From: Bacteroidales bacterium
GTDB lineage: Bacteria > Bacteroidota > Bacteroidia > Bacteroidales > F082
Assembly (NCBI GenBank): GCA_016281295.1
Contig: JAEEII010000263.1
Span: 1-48,284 of the forward strand
Direction: 5' to 3'
Length of the DNA: 48,284 bases
Shown here: piece after piece, positions 30,997 through 39,257 of the stretch
Layout: each line of letters begins with the position of its first letter
Numbering within the stretch: position 1 is the first letter of the stretch
Position numbers and translations under genes: made by a program
The notes under the pieces: generated by a model
Database searches by the model: none
What the model saw: only the letters and a program-made list of their open reading frames with translations
Told to the model about the DNA's origin: nothing

Positions 30997-31019
30997 CCCC
31001 CTCTCCAGTGGAGAGGGGG
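30997..31019. repeat. Perfect 11-bp-arm GC-rich palindrome
   Basis: CCCCCTCTCCA-G-TGGAGAGGGGG, followed by a G-rich tail, sits 22 bp beyond the stop codon of the EamA gene at 31041 (on its strand). It shares its core with the palindrome at 9962-9991. It could stop transcription from either side but lacks a T-run. Confidence 0.65.
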
Positions 31020-31040
31020 CCGGGGGGTGAGGCCCGGGTT

Positions 31041-31913
31041 TTAATCTCTGTGGTCTTTAATCGAGTAAATTGTTTGTAGCACCACTGATAAGATAATCAG
31101 CGCAATGCCGATTGCAAACGAAAAATTCAGTTCCTTGTATTCGTTGAAGATGAACATAGACAGGATGATGCTATAGACGGGCTCAAGATTATAGGTCAGG
31201 TTAACGGTGAAAGCCGAGATCTTTTGCAATACAATGATTTGCAGCAGACATAGTCCAATGGTGCAAACTACCACCATGAAAGCTAAATAGGGATAATCCA
31301 TGCCTGCGGGAAATAGCCTTCCAACAGGGATGAACCTATTATATAAAGGTAGCAGACAAGTCAGCCCAATCAGTCCACCGACCATCTCCCAAAGCAACAT
31401 GTTTTTGGGTTCATAATGTTTGCCGACCCTTTGATTGGCGATGGCAAACAAAGCATATAACGCTGAGGAAATCACGCCAAAAACAATACCCAGCCTGTAT
31501 CTTGAATCGAATTGGAAGATCAAATAGATGCCGAGTATGGTGAACAGGCTGAACAAAAACTCCCGTGCCGAAAATGTGTGCTTGTTGATGATGGGCTCCA
31601 ACAGGGCAGTAAAAAATCCTACCAATGAAAAACAGACCACGCCAATGGAGACGTTGGAAGCCTTGATGCTGGCGTAGAAAAACACCCAATGGAGTGCCAG
31701 CAACAATCCCACACCGCCCATCGGTAATAAGTCGTTCAGTTTGTATTTGTTCAGCTGTTTTTTTATCGCTAAAAAAGCAACCATGATAAGTGCAGCCGCA
31801 GCCATGCGCCACCACACCAAAATCGCAGAATCCAAGGTGATGAGCCGTCCCAGCACGCCAGTGAAACCAGCGATAAAGACAGAGAGATGAAGCAGCAAGT
31901 AGTCTTTTTTCAT
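31041..31913 (-). CDS. EamA/DMT-family transporter (second copy)
   Basis: A 290-residue inner-membrane protein with ten predicted helices, the two-times-five layout of drug/metabolite (EamA) exporters. The start at 31913 (MKKDYLLLHLSVFIAGFTGV) is chosen over an upstream frame start at 32033 because the extra 40 residues are charged and read antisense to nothing membrane-like; they overlap the methyltransferase gene. ALHWVFFYASIKASNVSIG and the FLEPI-like ALLEPI segment are typical of this family. It overlaps the methyltransferase stop by 4 bp (ATGA). The substrate is unknown. Confidence 0.9.
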   Translation of the reverse strand: MKKDYLLLHLSVFIAGFTGVLGRLITLDSAILVWWRMAAAALIMVAFLAIKKQLNKYKLNDLLPMGGVGLLLALHWVFFYASIKASNVSIGVVCFSLVGFFTALLEPIINKHTFSAREFLFSLFTILGIYLIFQFDSRYRLGIVFGVISSALYALFAIANQRVGKHYEPKNMLLWEMVGGLIGLTCLLPLYNRFIPVGRLFPAGMDYPYLAFMVVVCTIGLCLLQIIVLQKISAFTVNLTYNLEPVYSIILSMFIFNEYKELNFSFAIGIALIILSVVLQTIYSIKDHRD

Positions 31914-32680
31914 GATTTTCTGCGTTGCCTGACAGCCTCGAAGGTGACGATGGCGGTGGTCACTGACACGTTGAGCGAGTCGGCGATGCCGTTCATAGGG
32001 ATGATGATATTTTGGTCGGCGGCATCCACCCATGCTTGTGAGATGCCAGTAGCCTCGGTGCCCATCACAATGGCGGAAGCCTTACGGAAGTCAGCGTCGA
32101 GGTAGTCGATGGAGGCTTTCAGATAGGTGCAGTAAATGGTGATGCCGTTTTTCTTCAGCCATTCAATGCATTCTTCGGTGGAACAGGCATACACCGGTAC
32201 GCTGAAGAGGCAACCGATGCTGGCTCGTATGGCGTTGGGATTGAAGAGGTCGGTGGCGGGATCTGCAACAATGACCGCATCCACACCAGCGGCGTCAGCG
32301 GTACGCATCACGGCTCCGAGGTTGCCCGGCTTCTCCACGGTCTCAAGTACAATAATCAAGGCGTCTTTCTTGGGTTTGAACTCGCTGATACTTTTATATC
32401 TTGGGATGGCTACTGCTAAGAGACCATCGCTGCCCTCACGATAGGCGATTTTCTCGAAAACTTCCTCAGTGACAGTCTCCACAAAAGAGGCATGTATTCC
32501 CATGGGCTCTCTTAATAGTGATTCGCAAACATAGAGCTGTTCAATCTCAAAACCACATTGTTGAGCCCGTTCAATCTCTCGCTTTCCTTCAATGAGGATG
32601 CGGTTCTGCTCTCGACGTTCCGAGGCTTTTTGAAGCTTGACGAGGTTTTTTATCTTTGGGTTGGTCTTGCTGGAAATCAT
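31910..32680 (-). CDS. TrmH/SpoU family RNA 2'-O-methyltransferase
   Basis: A 256-residue SPOUT methyltransferase that moves a methyl group from S-adenosylmethionine to a ribose 2'-OH of tRNA or rRNA. The N-terminal L7Ae-like substrate-binding domain starts ISSKTNPKIKNLVKLQKA. The catalytic knot has motif 1 KPGNLGAVMRTADAAG, motif 2 IVMGTEATGIS and motif 3 IPMNGIADSLNVSVTTAI. Size and layout resemble the 23S rRNA G2251-type enzymes, but the exact target cannot be fixed by eye. It is located between two transporter genes, 9 bp after the first and overlapping the second. Confidence 0.93.
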   Translation of the reverse strand: MISSKTNPKIKNLVKLQKASERREQNRILIEGKREIERAQQCGFEIEQLYVCESLLREPMGIHASFVETVTEEVFEKIAYREGSDGLLAVAIPRYKSISEFKPKKDALIIVLETVEKPGNLGAVMRTADAAGVDAVIVADPATDLFNPNAIRASIGCLFSVPVYACSTEECIEWLKKNGITIYCTYLKASIDYLDADFRKASAIVMGTEATGISQAWVDAADQNIIIPMNGIADSLNVSVTTAIVTFEAVRQRRKS

Positions 32681-32689
32681 GGAAGTTGG

Positions 32690-33601
32690 TTAATTGTTCA
32701 GTTGTTCAGTTGTTTTGTTGTTCCTGGGTTTGATTTGGGAGAGCACGAGTCCGATGACTACCACAAGGATGCCGATAATCTTGAAGGCGGTCATTTTTTC
32801 TATCGCGAGCAGATAGCTGAAGATGGCGGTGAAGACAGGAATGAGGTTGGAGTAAACGTTGGCTTTGGAGGCGCCGAGCTTGCTGAAGGCAAATGCCCAC
32901 AGGGCGTATGCGGTGGCACTGCAAAAAACACCCAAACAGACCAATGGCACAATGTAGCTGCTCACGTTGGCGAATTTGGAAGGCTCAAACTGCTCCATGA
33001 TGAGGGTCAGGGGGATGAAGTAAATCATTCCGATGATGTTTTGCACCCATGTGATAGTCAATGGCTTGTAGAGTTTGGTGAGCCGTATCAAAGCAATGGA
33101 ATAGCCGACAGCCACCACCACTGAACCGCTCAGAAAGAGGATGCCTTTGGGTGAAGCCGTGAGCTCAAGGTTTTTGTTGAGCAACATTACGATCACGCCA
33201 ACGAAGGAGATGATAAATCCCACGATGTTCATGGGCGTGAGTCGCTCTTTAAGGAAGATGCGAGCCGCAATAGGGGTGACCAAAGGTATCAAGGCGATGA
33301 TGCCTGCTCCGATGACGGGGGAGGTGTTCTTCAGTCCGTAACCCTCGAAGATAAAATAAAGGAATGGCTCAAACATGGCGGCAAGGGCAAAGAGCCCAAG
33401 GTGTTTTTTCTGGACTTTTTCATTGAGCCGGAATATGAAGAGTATGGCTGTAAAGAATATCGTTGCCACCACTAAACGCAAAAAGATGGTGGCTGTGGGG
33501 TTGAGGTTTTGGTAAACCTGAGTGGACCATACGAACGACATGCCCCAAAAGATCATGGCTACAACGCCAGCGATATGTACGAGAAATGATTTGTCTTTCA
33601 T
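32690..33601 (-). CDS. EamA/DMT-family transporter (first copy)
   Basis: A 303-residue EamA exporter with ten hydrophobic helices. Family features include VVAMIFWGMSFVWS at the N-terminus, LYFIFEGYGLKNTSPVIGAGIIALIP in helices 3-4 region, and VYSNLIPVFTAIFSYLLAIEKM in the second half. It is only distantly similar to the EamA gene at 31041, so it is not a recent duplicate. The start at 33601 lies only 4 bp from a -7 promoter element, implying a very short or absent leader. Confidence 0.92.
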   Translation of the reverse strand: MKDKSFLVHIAGVVAMIFWGMSFVWSTQVYQNLNPTATIFLRLVVATIFFTAILFIFRLNEKVQKKHLGLFALAAMFEPFLYFIFEGYGLKNTSPVIGAGIIALIPLVTPIAARIFLKERLTPMNIVGFIISFVGVIVMLLNKNLELTASPKGILFLSGSVVVAVGYSIALIRLTKLYKPLTITWVQNIIGMIYFIPLTLIMEQFEPSKFANVSSYIVPLVCLGVFCSATAYALWAFAFSKLGASKANVYSNLIPVFTAIFSYLLAIEKMTAFKIIGILVVVIGLVLSQIKPRNNKTTEQLNN

Positions 33602-33605
33602 GCCG

Positions 33606-33613
33606 CAAAATTA
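33606..33613 (-). promoter_or_regulatory. -7 promoter element directly upstream of the EamA start
   Basis: TAATTTTG on the minus strand ends 4 bp before ATG 33601, which would place the transcription start at or next to the start codon (leaderless). Confidence 0.45.
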
Positions 33614-33664
33614 CTTTTTTTTCTTTTTTTATCACGGTTTTATAAAAATTTGGCGGGATATTTG

Positions 33665-33672
33665 TATGTTTG
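33665..33672 (+). promoter_or_regulatory. -7 promoter element for the collagen-like lipoprotein gene
   Basis: TATGTTTG matches TAnnTTTG and lies 49 bp before ATG 33722. It is inside the longer frame that could start at 33650, supporting the later start. Confidence 0.55.
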
Positions 33673-33721
33673 CACCCTGTTTTTTGGAAAAAGAGAATTA
33701 ATAATAAAAACTACAAACATC

Positions 33722-34252
33722 ATGAAAAAGGTAAAAGCAATTTGCATGGCGCTTTTGGCAATGGTTGTCATGGCCTCATGCCGTGGTCCTCAAGGTCCTC
33801 AAGGTCCCCAAGGTAATGCCAATGTAGCATCTTCAACAGTAACAATTCATTCGAACGACTGGTATTGGGATAACAACACTTCCTGGCGTGTCGATATCGA
33901 CTACAGAGCTATCACTGAAGATATTACCGATTATGGCGCAGTGCTGGTTTATATGGAAAGTGGCACCAACAATTGGCGCCAGGTTCCTTTAACATTCTAT
34001 TATTCAGCTGTTGATTCGCAAACAGGACAAGAGGGCTTCTATTCCTCTTCCATAGAGGTCGCAAGCTATGACGAAGGGGTGTCGATTTTCTGGACTGAAA
34101 ATGATTTCTTTAATGGATACCGTCCGGATGAACACCGTTTCAAGATCGTGGTCATCGCTGCCAGCCTCTATGAATCCCGCTCTGATGTTGACTATAGCAA
34201 CTACGAAGCCGTCATGAAAGCGTTCCAGCTGGAAGATAAGACTGAACGATAA
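33722..34252 (+). CDS. Lipoprotein with short collagen-like GPQ repeat
   Basis: A 176-residue lipoprotein of unknown function. A signal peptide (MKKVKAICMALLAMVVMASC) has lipobox MASC. The mature protein begins C-R, then three GPQ triplets and a final G, a miniature collagen-like linker just after the lipid anchor. The remaining 130 residues are rich in aromatic and acidic residues, with beta-strand pattern (SNDWYWDNNTSWRVDIDY, VSIFWTENDFF). Similar small lipoproteins occur in gut Bacteroidales. Upstream in-frame start at 33650 is discarded because it precedes the promoter and adds no signal peptide. It is monocistronic with a terminator right after the stop. Confidence 0.85.
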   Translation: MKKVKAICMALLAMVVMASCRGPQGPQGPQGNANVASSTVTIHSNDWYWDNNTSWRVDIDYRAITEDITDYGAVLVYMESGTNNWRQVPLTFYYSAVDSQTGQEGFYSSSIEVASYDEGVSIFWTENDFFNGYRPDEHRFKIVVIAASLYESRSDVDYSNYEAVMKAFQLEDKTER

Positions 34253-34270
34253 AAACAGTCAACTCTGTTC

Positions 34271-34304
34271 AAAGAGGGTGTCGGTTTCGACGCCCTCTTT
34301 TTAT
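34271..34304. terminator. Bidirectional terminator between the lipoprotein and the antiporter genes
   Basis: AAAGAGGGTGTCG pairs with CGACGCCCTCTTT (one G-T wobble) across a GTTT loop, followed by TTTTAT. The antiporter stop codon (34301-34303) lies at the foot of the stem. Confidence 0.85.
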
Positions 34305-35248
34305 TTAGATATGACAGTATAGGTCATAAAACCAATGAAGGCGCATAACATCAAGACACCTTCAAAACGGGAAAGCTTGGTTCCTTTCCCTGTAAAGACG
34401 AACAGGGTCATCAGGGCGTTGGCACCGAAGAGAAACAGCAGGGTGCTGTTCAGTTGATTGTCAAATTGCAGGGGGGTAATCAGTCCACTGATGCCCAATA
34501 CCACAAAGATATTCAAGATATTGGAACCCAGAACGTTGCCGATGGCAATGCCTGAGTTCTTTTTGGTGGCGGCTACTATTGAAGTGATCAGTTCGGGCAA
34601 CGAGGTGGCCATGGCCACTACGGTCAAACCAATCATGGCTTCGCTCATGCCCCAAGCTTTGGCAATTTTTTGAGCGTTGTTGGAGACCAACTCGCCGCCA
34701 AGGTAAAGCCCAATGATGCCTAACACAAGGAATAAGATGGTTTTCCACCATGGCAACGGAATCTGTACGGCCTCTACTTCATTGCTGGGTGACTCGTTTT
34801 TTTTCATCGTGAGGAATAGATAAAAAGCGGCCATGACCAGCAATAACACGCCTTCAATCCAGTTGATGGAGAGGCTCCCCCAGGTGTAATTGGCAAACAC
34901 GAATAAAGCACCCGTGGCTACAAAACCTGCCGGGATATCACGCCGGATAGAGATACGGCTCACATCAATGGGGTAAATGATGGAGGCTACCCCAAGGATA
35001 AAAAGGATGTTCATGATGTTGCTTCCCACGATGTTACCGATGGCCAGTCCTGAACTGCCTTTGATGCAGGAAAACACGTTGATGATCAACTCGGGCAATG
35101 AGGTGCCGAAGGCCACAATCGTCAACCCGATGATTAATGGCGACAACTTGGCGCGGATGCCCACGCTGGTGGCTCCGTCAACAAGCCAGTTGGCTCCCAA
35201 AATCAAAGCCACAAACCCAAATATTAATAAAAGAATTGTTATAAACAT
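34301..35248 (-). CDS. Calcium/sodium antiporter (CaCA family)
   Basis: A 315-residue inner-membrane cation exchanger of the YrbG/CaxA-like group. It has ten or so helices and the two inverted alpha-repeats: GTSLPELIINVFSCIKG near residue 48 and ATSLPELITSIVAATKK in the second half. The second is followed by SGIAIGNVLGSNILNI and the first by SGLAIGNIVGSNIMNI. These Glu-containing repeats form the ion-binding sites. A Glu/Ser-rich cytoplasmic loop separates the halves. It lies 39 bp after the YggS gene on the same strand and probably shares its promoter. Confidence 0.94.
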   Translation of the reverse strand: MFITILLLIFGFVALILGANWLVDGATSVGIRAKLSPLIIGLTIVAFGTSLPELIINVFSCIKGSSGLAIGNIVGSNIMNILFILGVASIIYPIDVSRISIRRDIPAGFVATGALFVFANYTWGSLSINWIEGVLLLVMAAFYLFLTMKKNESPSNEVEAVQIPLPWWKTILFLVLGIIGLYLGGELVSNNAQKIAKAWGMSEAMIGLTVVAMATSLPELITSIVAATKKNSGIAIGNVLGSNILNIFVVLGISGLITPLQFDNQLNSTLLFLFGANALMTLFVFTGKGTKLSRFEGVLMLCAFIGFMTYTVISK

Positions 35249-35287
35249 ATCTTCCCGCTTCTTCTAACTTTTGTCTGCTGTCTTCTC

Positions 35288-35956
35288 TTAATTGTAGTTT
35301 CTCGCTCCAAAGATTTTGCTTCCGACCCTGACGAGGGTGGCTCCCTCTTCGATGGCAATCGGATAATCGTCCGACATGCCCATAGAGATTTCCTTGAACT
35401 GGGTCTGGTTGCCAAAGTAATCGCGTTTTAAGGTCTCAAATATCTCTTTCAAATGTTTGAACTCTTTGCGCACCTCTGCTTCGTCATCCGTGAAAGTGGC
35501 CATGCCCATCACGCCGCAGATACGCACATTCTCCATCTGTTTGAAGGCCTCCGAGTCCAGTAGCTGCCTTGCCTCTTCCATGTCGAGTCCGAATTTGGTC
35601 TCTTCCTGCGCAATATGGAACTGCAACAGGCAATCTACCACGCGGTCGTGTTTTTTCGCTTCTTTGTTCACTGCTTCTAACAGGTTGGCGGTGTCGATGC
35701 TATGGATTAAAGTGACAAATGGGATGATGTATTTGATTTTGTTGGTCTGTAGATGACCGATGAAATGCCATTGTATGTCTTTCGGCAGTTCCTCGTGTTT
35801 GTCACGCATCTCCAAGGCGTGATTTTCTCCGAAGATACGTTGTCCGGCATCGTAGGCTTCTTGGATGTCGCTAACAGGTTTGGTTTTGGAAACGGCGACA
35901 AGGGTCACACCCTCGGGGATCGTAGCCTTAATTTTCAAAAGATTTTCTTTGACCAT
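35288..35956 (-). CDS. YggS/PLPBP family pyridoxal phosphate homeostasis protein
   Basis: A 222-residue PLP-binding protein with a single alanine-racemase-like TIM barrel and no racemase C-terminal domain. The PLP lysine is K24 in VAVSKTKP. IFGENHALE, WHFIGHLQTNKI, MGMATFTDD and the phosphate-binding SMGMSDDYPIAIEEG/VRVGSKIFG segments are all conserved. The family buffers free PLP and affects amino-acid and keto-acid metabolism; no enzymatic reaction is known. It is divergent from ffh. Confidence 0.95.
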   Translation of the reverse strand: MVKENLLKIKATIPEGVTLVAVSKTKPVSDIQEAYDAGQRIFGENHALEMRDKHEELPKDIQWHFIGHLQTNKIKYIIPFVTLIHSIDTANLLEAVNKEAKKHDRVVDCLLQFHIAQEETKFGLDMEEARQLLDSEAFKQMENVRICGVMGMATFTDDEAEVRKEFKHLKEIFETLKRDYFGNQTQFKEISMGMSDDYPIAIEEGATLVRVGSKIFGARNYN

Positions 35957-35980
35957 GATTCATGAAATAGTTTTGTTTTG

Positions 35981-35988
35981 CAAAAATA
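35981..35988 (-). promoter_or_regulatory. -7 promoter element for yggS-antiporter
   Basis: TATTTTTG on the minus strand, 24 bp before the start codon; -33 not clear. Confidence 0.55.
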
Positions 35989-35990
35989 GT

Positions 35991-36025
35991 CATAATTCAT
36001 TATTCTTAATTCATAATTCCTAATT
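35991..36025. repeat. Heptamer repeat array, five units, between divergent promoters
   Basis: CATAATT, CATTATT, CTTAATT, CATAATT, CCTAATT in exact 7-bp register. It is the only array of the six that is not at a stop codon; it fills the gap between the -7 elements of yggS and ffh. Confidence 0.75.
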
Positions 36026-36031
36026 ATTTCT

Positions 36032-36039
36032 TACCTTTG
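36032..36039 (+). promoter_or_regulatory. -7 promoter element for ffh-folD operon
   Basis: TACCTTTG matches TAnnTTTG, 24 bp before the ffh ATG. The -33 region overlaps the heptamer repeat and has no clear TTG. Confidence 0.6.
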
Positions 36040-36063
36040 CGCTCCAAATAATTAAGTAAGACT

Positions 36064-37398
36064 ATGTTTGAAGGTTTAAGCGAAAAATTAGAGAGATCGT
36101 TCAAGATCTTGAAAGGACAAGGATATATCACGGAGGTCAATGTTGCCGACACGATGAAGGAGATTCGTCGCGCGTTGTTAGATGCGGACGTCAGCTATAA
36201 AATCGCGAAGGATGTCACCAATACCATCAAGGAAAAGGCCTTGGGCCAGCAGATCCTGACTTCGGTGAAGCCGGGTGAGATGATGGTCAAGATTGTGCAT
36301 GACGAGCTGGCTGAGCTGATGGGTGGTGAGCATGAGGACATTAACCTCAAAGGACAGCCGAGCATCATTTTGATTGCGGGTCTGCAAGGTTCTGGTAAGA
36401 CTACTTTCTCCGCCAAGCTGGCTTATTACCTGAAACGCAAGAAGAGCAAGCAGGTGCTTCTGGTCGCCGGCGACGTCTATCGTCCCGCCGCTATCGATCA
36501 GCTGAAAGTGCTTGGACAACAGGTGGAGGTGGAAGTGTATAGCGAAGACGGCAACAAGAATCCGGTTCAGATTGCACAAAATGCCATCGAATATGCCAAA
36601 CGTCAGAACAAACATGTGGTGATCATCGATACCGCTGGTCGTCTTGCAGTCGATGAGGAGATGATGAACGAGATTGCCAACATCAAGGAGACTGTCCATC
36701 CTCATGAGACACTCTTTGTGGTGGATTCCATGACCGGTCAGGATGCGGTCAATACGGCCAAAGCATTCAACGACCGTCTCGACTTCGACGGTGTGGTACT
36801 TACCAAACTCGATGGTGATACCCGTGGCGGTGCCGCACTCACCATCCGTACCGTGGTGGAGAAACCTATCAAATTTGTGGGTATCGGTGAGAAAATGGAT
36901 GCGCTCGACGTGTTCTATCCGAAACGTATGGCGGACCGTATCCTCGGCATGGGCGACATCGTTTCTCTTGTGGAACGCGCCCAAGAGCAATTCGACGAGG
37001 AGGAAGCAAAACGTCTCCAGAAAAAACTGGCTAAAAACGAGTTCAACTATAATGATTTCCTCAAACAAATCCAGCAAATCAAGAAGATGGGTAACATCAA
37101 GGAGCTGGCAAGTATGATCCCGGGCATGGACAAAGCCTTGAAAAACGAGGAGATCGATGACGACGCCTTCAAGAGCATTGAGGCTATTATTTATTCGATG
37201 ACCCCCGCTGAACGTGAGAACCCCAGCTTGCTGAATGGCTCTCGCCGCAAACGTATCGCCATGGGTAGCGGTACCTCTATCGTCGAGGTGAACCGCTTGG
37301 TCAAACAATTCGAGGAGACCGCCAAGATGATGCGTATGATGACCACCGGCGGCGGAAAGAAAATCATGCGAATGGCAAATGCTATGAGGAAGAAATAA
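36064..37398 (+). CDS. ffh: Signal recognition particle protein Ffh
   Basis: A 444-residue SRP GTPase that binds signal sequences at the ribosome together with 4.5S RNA and delivers membrane proteins to FtsY. The helical N domain begins MFEGLSEKLERSFKILKG. The G domain has P-loop GLQGSGKTT at residues 106-114, then GDVYRPAAIDQL, DTAGR, TKLDGD and a closing GIGEKMDALDVF. The methionine-rich M domain follows (IKKMGNIKELASMIPGM, then RRKRIAMGSGTSIVEVN and MMRMM). Length is normal. It is first gene of a plus-strand run with folD. Confidence 0.98.
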   Translation: MFEGLSEKLERSFKILKGQGYITEVNVADTMKEIRRALLDADVSYKIAKDVTNTIKEKALGQQILTSVKPGEMMVKIVHDELAELMGGEHEDINLKGQPSIILIAGLQGSGKTTFSAKLAYYLKRKKSKQVLLVAGDVYRPAAIDQLKVLGQQVEVEVYSEDGNKNPVQIAQNAIEYAKRQNKHVVIIDTAGRLAVDEEMMNEIANIKETVHPHETLFVVDSMTGQDAVNTAKAFNDRLDFDGVVLTKLDGDTRGGAALTIRTVVEKPIKFVGIGEKMDALDVFYPKRMADRILGMGDIVSLVERAQEQFDEEEAKRLQKKLAKNEFNYNDFLKQIQQIKKMGNIKELASMIPGMDKALKNEEIDDDAFKSIEAIIYSMTPAERENPSLLNGSRRKRIAMGSGTSIVEVNRLVKQFEETAKMMRMMTTGGGKKIMRMANAMRKK

Positions 37399-37428
37399 GA
37401 ATCGAGATTTAATTAATAAGATATTAAT

Positions 37429-38316
37429 ATGGATAATAATATTATTGATGGCAAACTGATTGCCGACCAAATCAAAAAAGAAATTGCAGCCGAAGTGGCT
37501 GACATGATCGACCATGGCTTGAATGCCCCGCATCTCGCTGCTGTGATCGTGGGTGAGGACGGTGCCAGCCAAACTTACGTGGCTTCCAAGGAAAAGGCCT
37601 GCCATTCGGTGGGTATGACCTCCTCGGTTTATCGCCTTCCTGTAAAGACCACCCAAGAGGAGCTGCTCAAGACGGTGGAGTTCTTGAATAACGATCCTGA
37701 AATCGATGGCTATATCATCCAACTGCCGTTACCGAAACATATTGACGAGGATACAATCATCAATGCTATCGATCCAGCCAAAGATGTCGATGGGTTCACT
37801 AGTATCAACGTGGGACGCCTGCAACTGGGACTGCCTTGCTTTGTGCCTGCCACCCCTAATGGTATCATGGAGCTTGTCAAACGTTCGGGCATCGAAACAG
37901 CAGGTAAAAATGTGGTCGTCCTTGGACGCTCCAACATCGTGGGAACCCCGATGGCGGTACTCATGTCACGAAAAGGCATCGATGCCACCGTCACCCTGTG
38001 CCACAGCCGGACGAAGAACCTGCCTGAGATTACACGACAGGCAGATATCATCGTCGCTGCTATCGGCAAGCAAGGCTTTGTGACCGCCGACATGGTGAAA
38101 CCCGGTGCCGTGGTCATCGATGTGGGTATCCATCGTATCGACGATCCTAACAGCCCCAAGGGTTACAAGATCTTGGGTGATGTCGATTATGATGAGGTGT
38201 GCAAAGTGGCCTCGAAGATCACTCCCGTCCCGGGTGGTGTTGGCCCTATGACCATCGTCTCTTTGCTTCAGAACACCTTGAAAGCGGCCAAGGGCGTGGT
38301 CTATCCTAAGAAATGA
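37429..38316 (+). CDS. folD: Bifunctional methylenetetrahydrofolate dehydrogenase/cyclohydrolase FolD
   Basis: A 295-residue enzyme of one-carbon metabolism: it oxidises 5,10-methylene-THF and hydrolyses the product to 10-formyl-THF. The catalytic Tyr/Lys motif YVASKEKAC, substrate motifs QLPLPKHI and DVDGF, the NADP-binding loop VVLGRSNIVGTPMA and the C-terminal PVPGGVGPMT are all present. It lies 30 bp after ffh and overlaps the next start by 4 bp. It feeds the same folate pool that GcvT (42362) charges. Confidence 0.97.
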   Translation: MDNNIIDGKLIADQIKKEIAAEVADMIDHGLNAPHLAAVIVGEDGASQTYVASKEKACHSVGMTSSVYRLPVKTTQEELLKTVEFLNNDPEIDGYIIQLPLPKHIDEDTIINAIDPAKDVDGFTSINVGRLQLGLPCFVPATPNGIMELVKRSGIETAGKNVVVLGRSNIVGTPMAVLMSRKGIDATVTLCHSRTKNLPEITRQADIIVAAIGKQGFVTADMVKPGAVVIDVGIHRIDDPNSPKGYKILGDVDYDEVCKVASKITPVPGGVGPMTIVSLLQNTLKAAKGVVYPKK

Positions 38317-39233
38317 GAAGATTTCTCTCGATCATCTTGTTCCTCTTCTTCGCCTTACCTCTTCTGTGGGCGCAAGAGGAGGGACATGCTGCTTATTCGC
38401 CTTTGTTCAGCCCAGCGTTTAAAGCCCTGCTTCCTGAAGAGGTAAGGGAGACCTCTGGCCTGTTTTTCCACAACGGTAGGCTGTGGACTCATAACGACAG
38501 TGGTGGGAAACCTGTTCTTTATGGCCTCGACACGCTTACTTTCGAGGTGGTTCAGAGAATCACCCTCGCCAATGTGGAAAACAAAGACTGGGAGGATGTC
38601 TGTACCGACGGAAAAAGGGTTTACGTGGGCGACTTCGGGAATAACAAAGGCAAACGGAAAAACTTGCGTGTCTTCACCTTTCCGCTGTCACAGATTCCTA
38701 AGGAAGGCGACGCTTCCATCACCGTCGAAACCATCCATTTTAGCTTCGCTGACCAGACCTGCTTTGACTATCAAAAGCATGAACACGATTTTGACTGTGA
38801 AGCGATGTTTGCCACAAAGGATTATCTGTATCTGTTCAGTAAAGGCTGGGCTACTGGGACTACCCGCCTGTATCGACTGCCGAAAAAACCAGGGACTTAT
38901 GTCGCCGAGGTGGTCAATGGATTTGATTCTCAGGGACTGATTACGGGTGCGGATTACGATGAGGAGCGTCGGATGTTGGTACTGGTGGGATATGTGAAAA
39001 ACATTTGGTTGCCATTCCTTTATCTGATTTACGACTTTGATGACGCGGGTGTGAAGCTTTCAAACCGGCGTTTTGAACTGCATAACTATTTGGGTTCACA
39101 AACGGAAGGCATTTGCTTTTTTGATCACGGTAAGTGCTATCTTTCAGCCGAGACTTCACCTACAGCCACAGCTCGTGTATTTGTGGTGGACTTTAATAAG
39201 TGGATTCAAAAAGATAATCAATTAACTCATTGA
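38313..39233 (+). CDS. Secreted propeller-like protein of unknown function
   Basis: A 306-residue exported protein (signal peptide MRRFLSIILFLFFALPLLWAQ). Its motifs are ETSGLFFHNGRLWTHNDSGG near residue 45, NKDWEDVCTDG, VYVGDFGNN and DCEAM, which recur in Bacteroidetes proteins with an SdiA-regulated/esterase-like beta-propeller fold. No enzyme residues can be assigned. It has no C-terminal sorting domain, so it is probably periplasmic or soluble. It is coupled to folD by an ATGA overlap, and 24 bp from the OmpA-type gene that follows. Confidence 0.85.
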   Translation: MRRFLSIILFLFFALPLLWAQEEGHAAYSPLFSPAFKALLPEEVRETSGLFFHNGRLWTHNDSGGKPVLYGLDTLTFEVVQRITLANVENKDWEDVCTDGKRVYVGDFGNNKGKRKNLRVFTFPLSQIPKEGDASITVETIHFSFADQTCFDYQKHEHDFDCEAMFATKDYLYLFSKGWATGTTRLYRLPKKPGTYVAEVVNGFDSQGLITGADYDEERRMLVLVGYVKNIWLPFLYLIYDFDDAGVKLSNRRFELHNYLGSQTEGICFFDHGKCYLSAETSPTATARVFVVDFNKWIQKDNQLTH

Positions 39234-39257
39234 ATTTTAAATATTTAAGTTTTCTTT

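Noticed and set aside
36178..37722. 514-codon frame antisense to ffh and folD
   Set aside because: It lies fully opposite to two well-supported genes, has a composition typical of reverse-complement codons (His/Leu-rich) and no recognisable domain.
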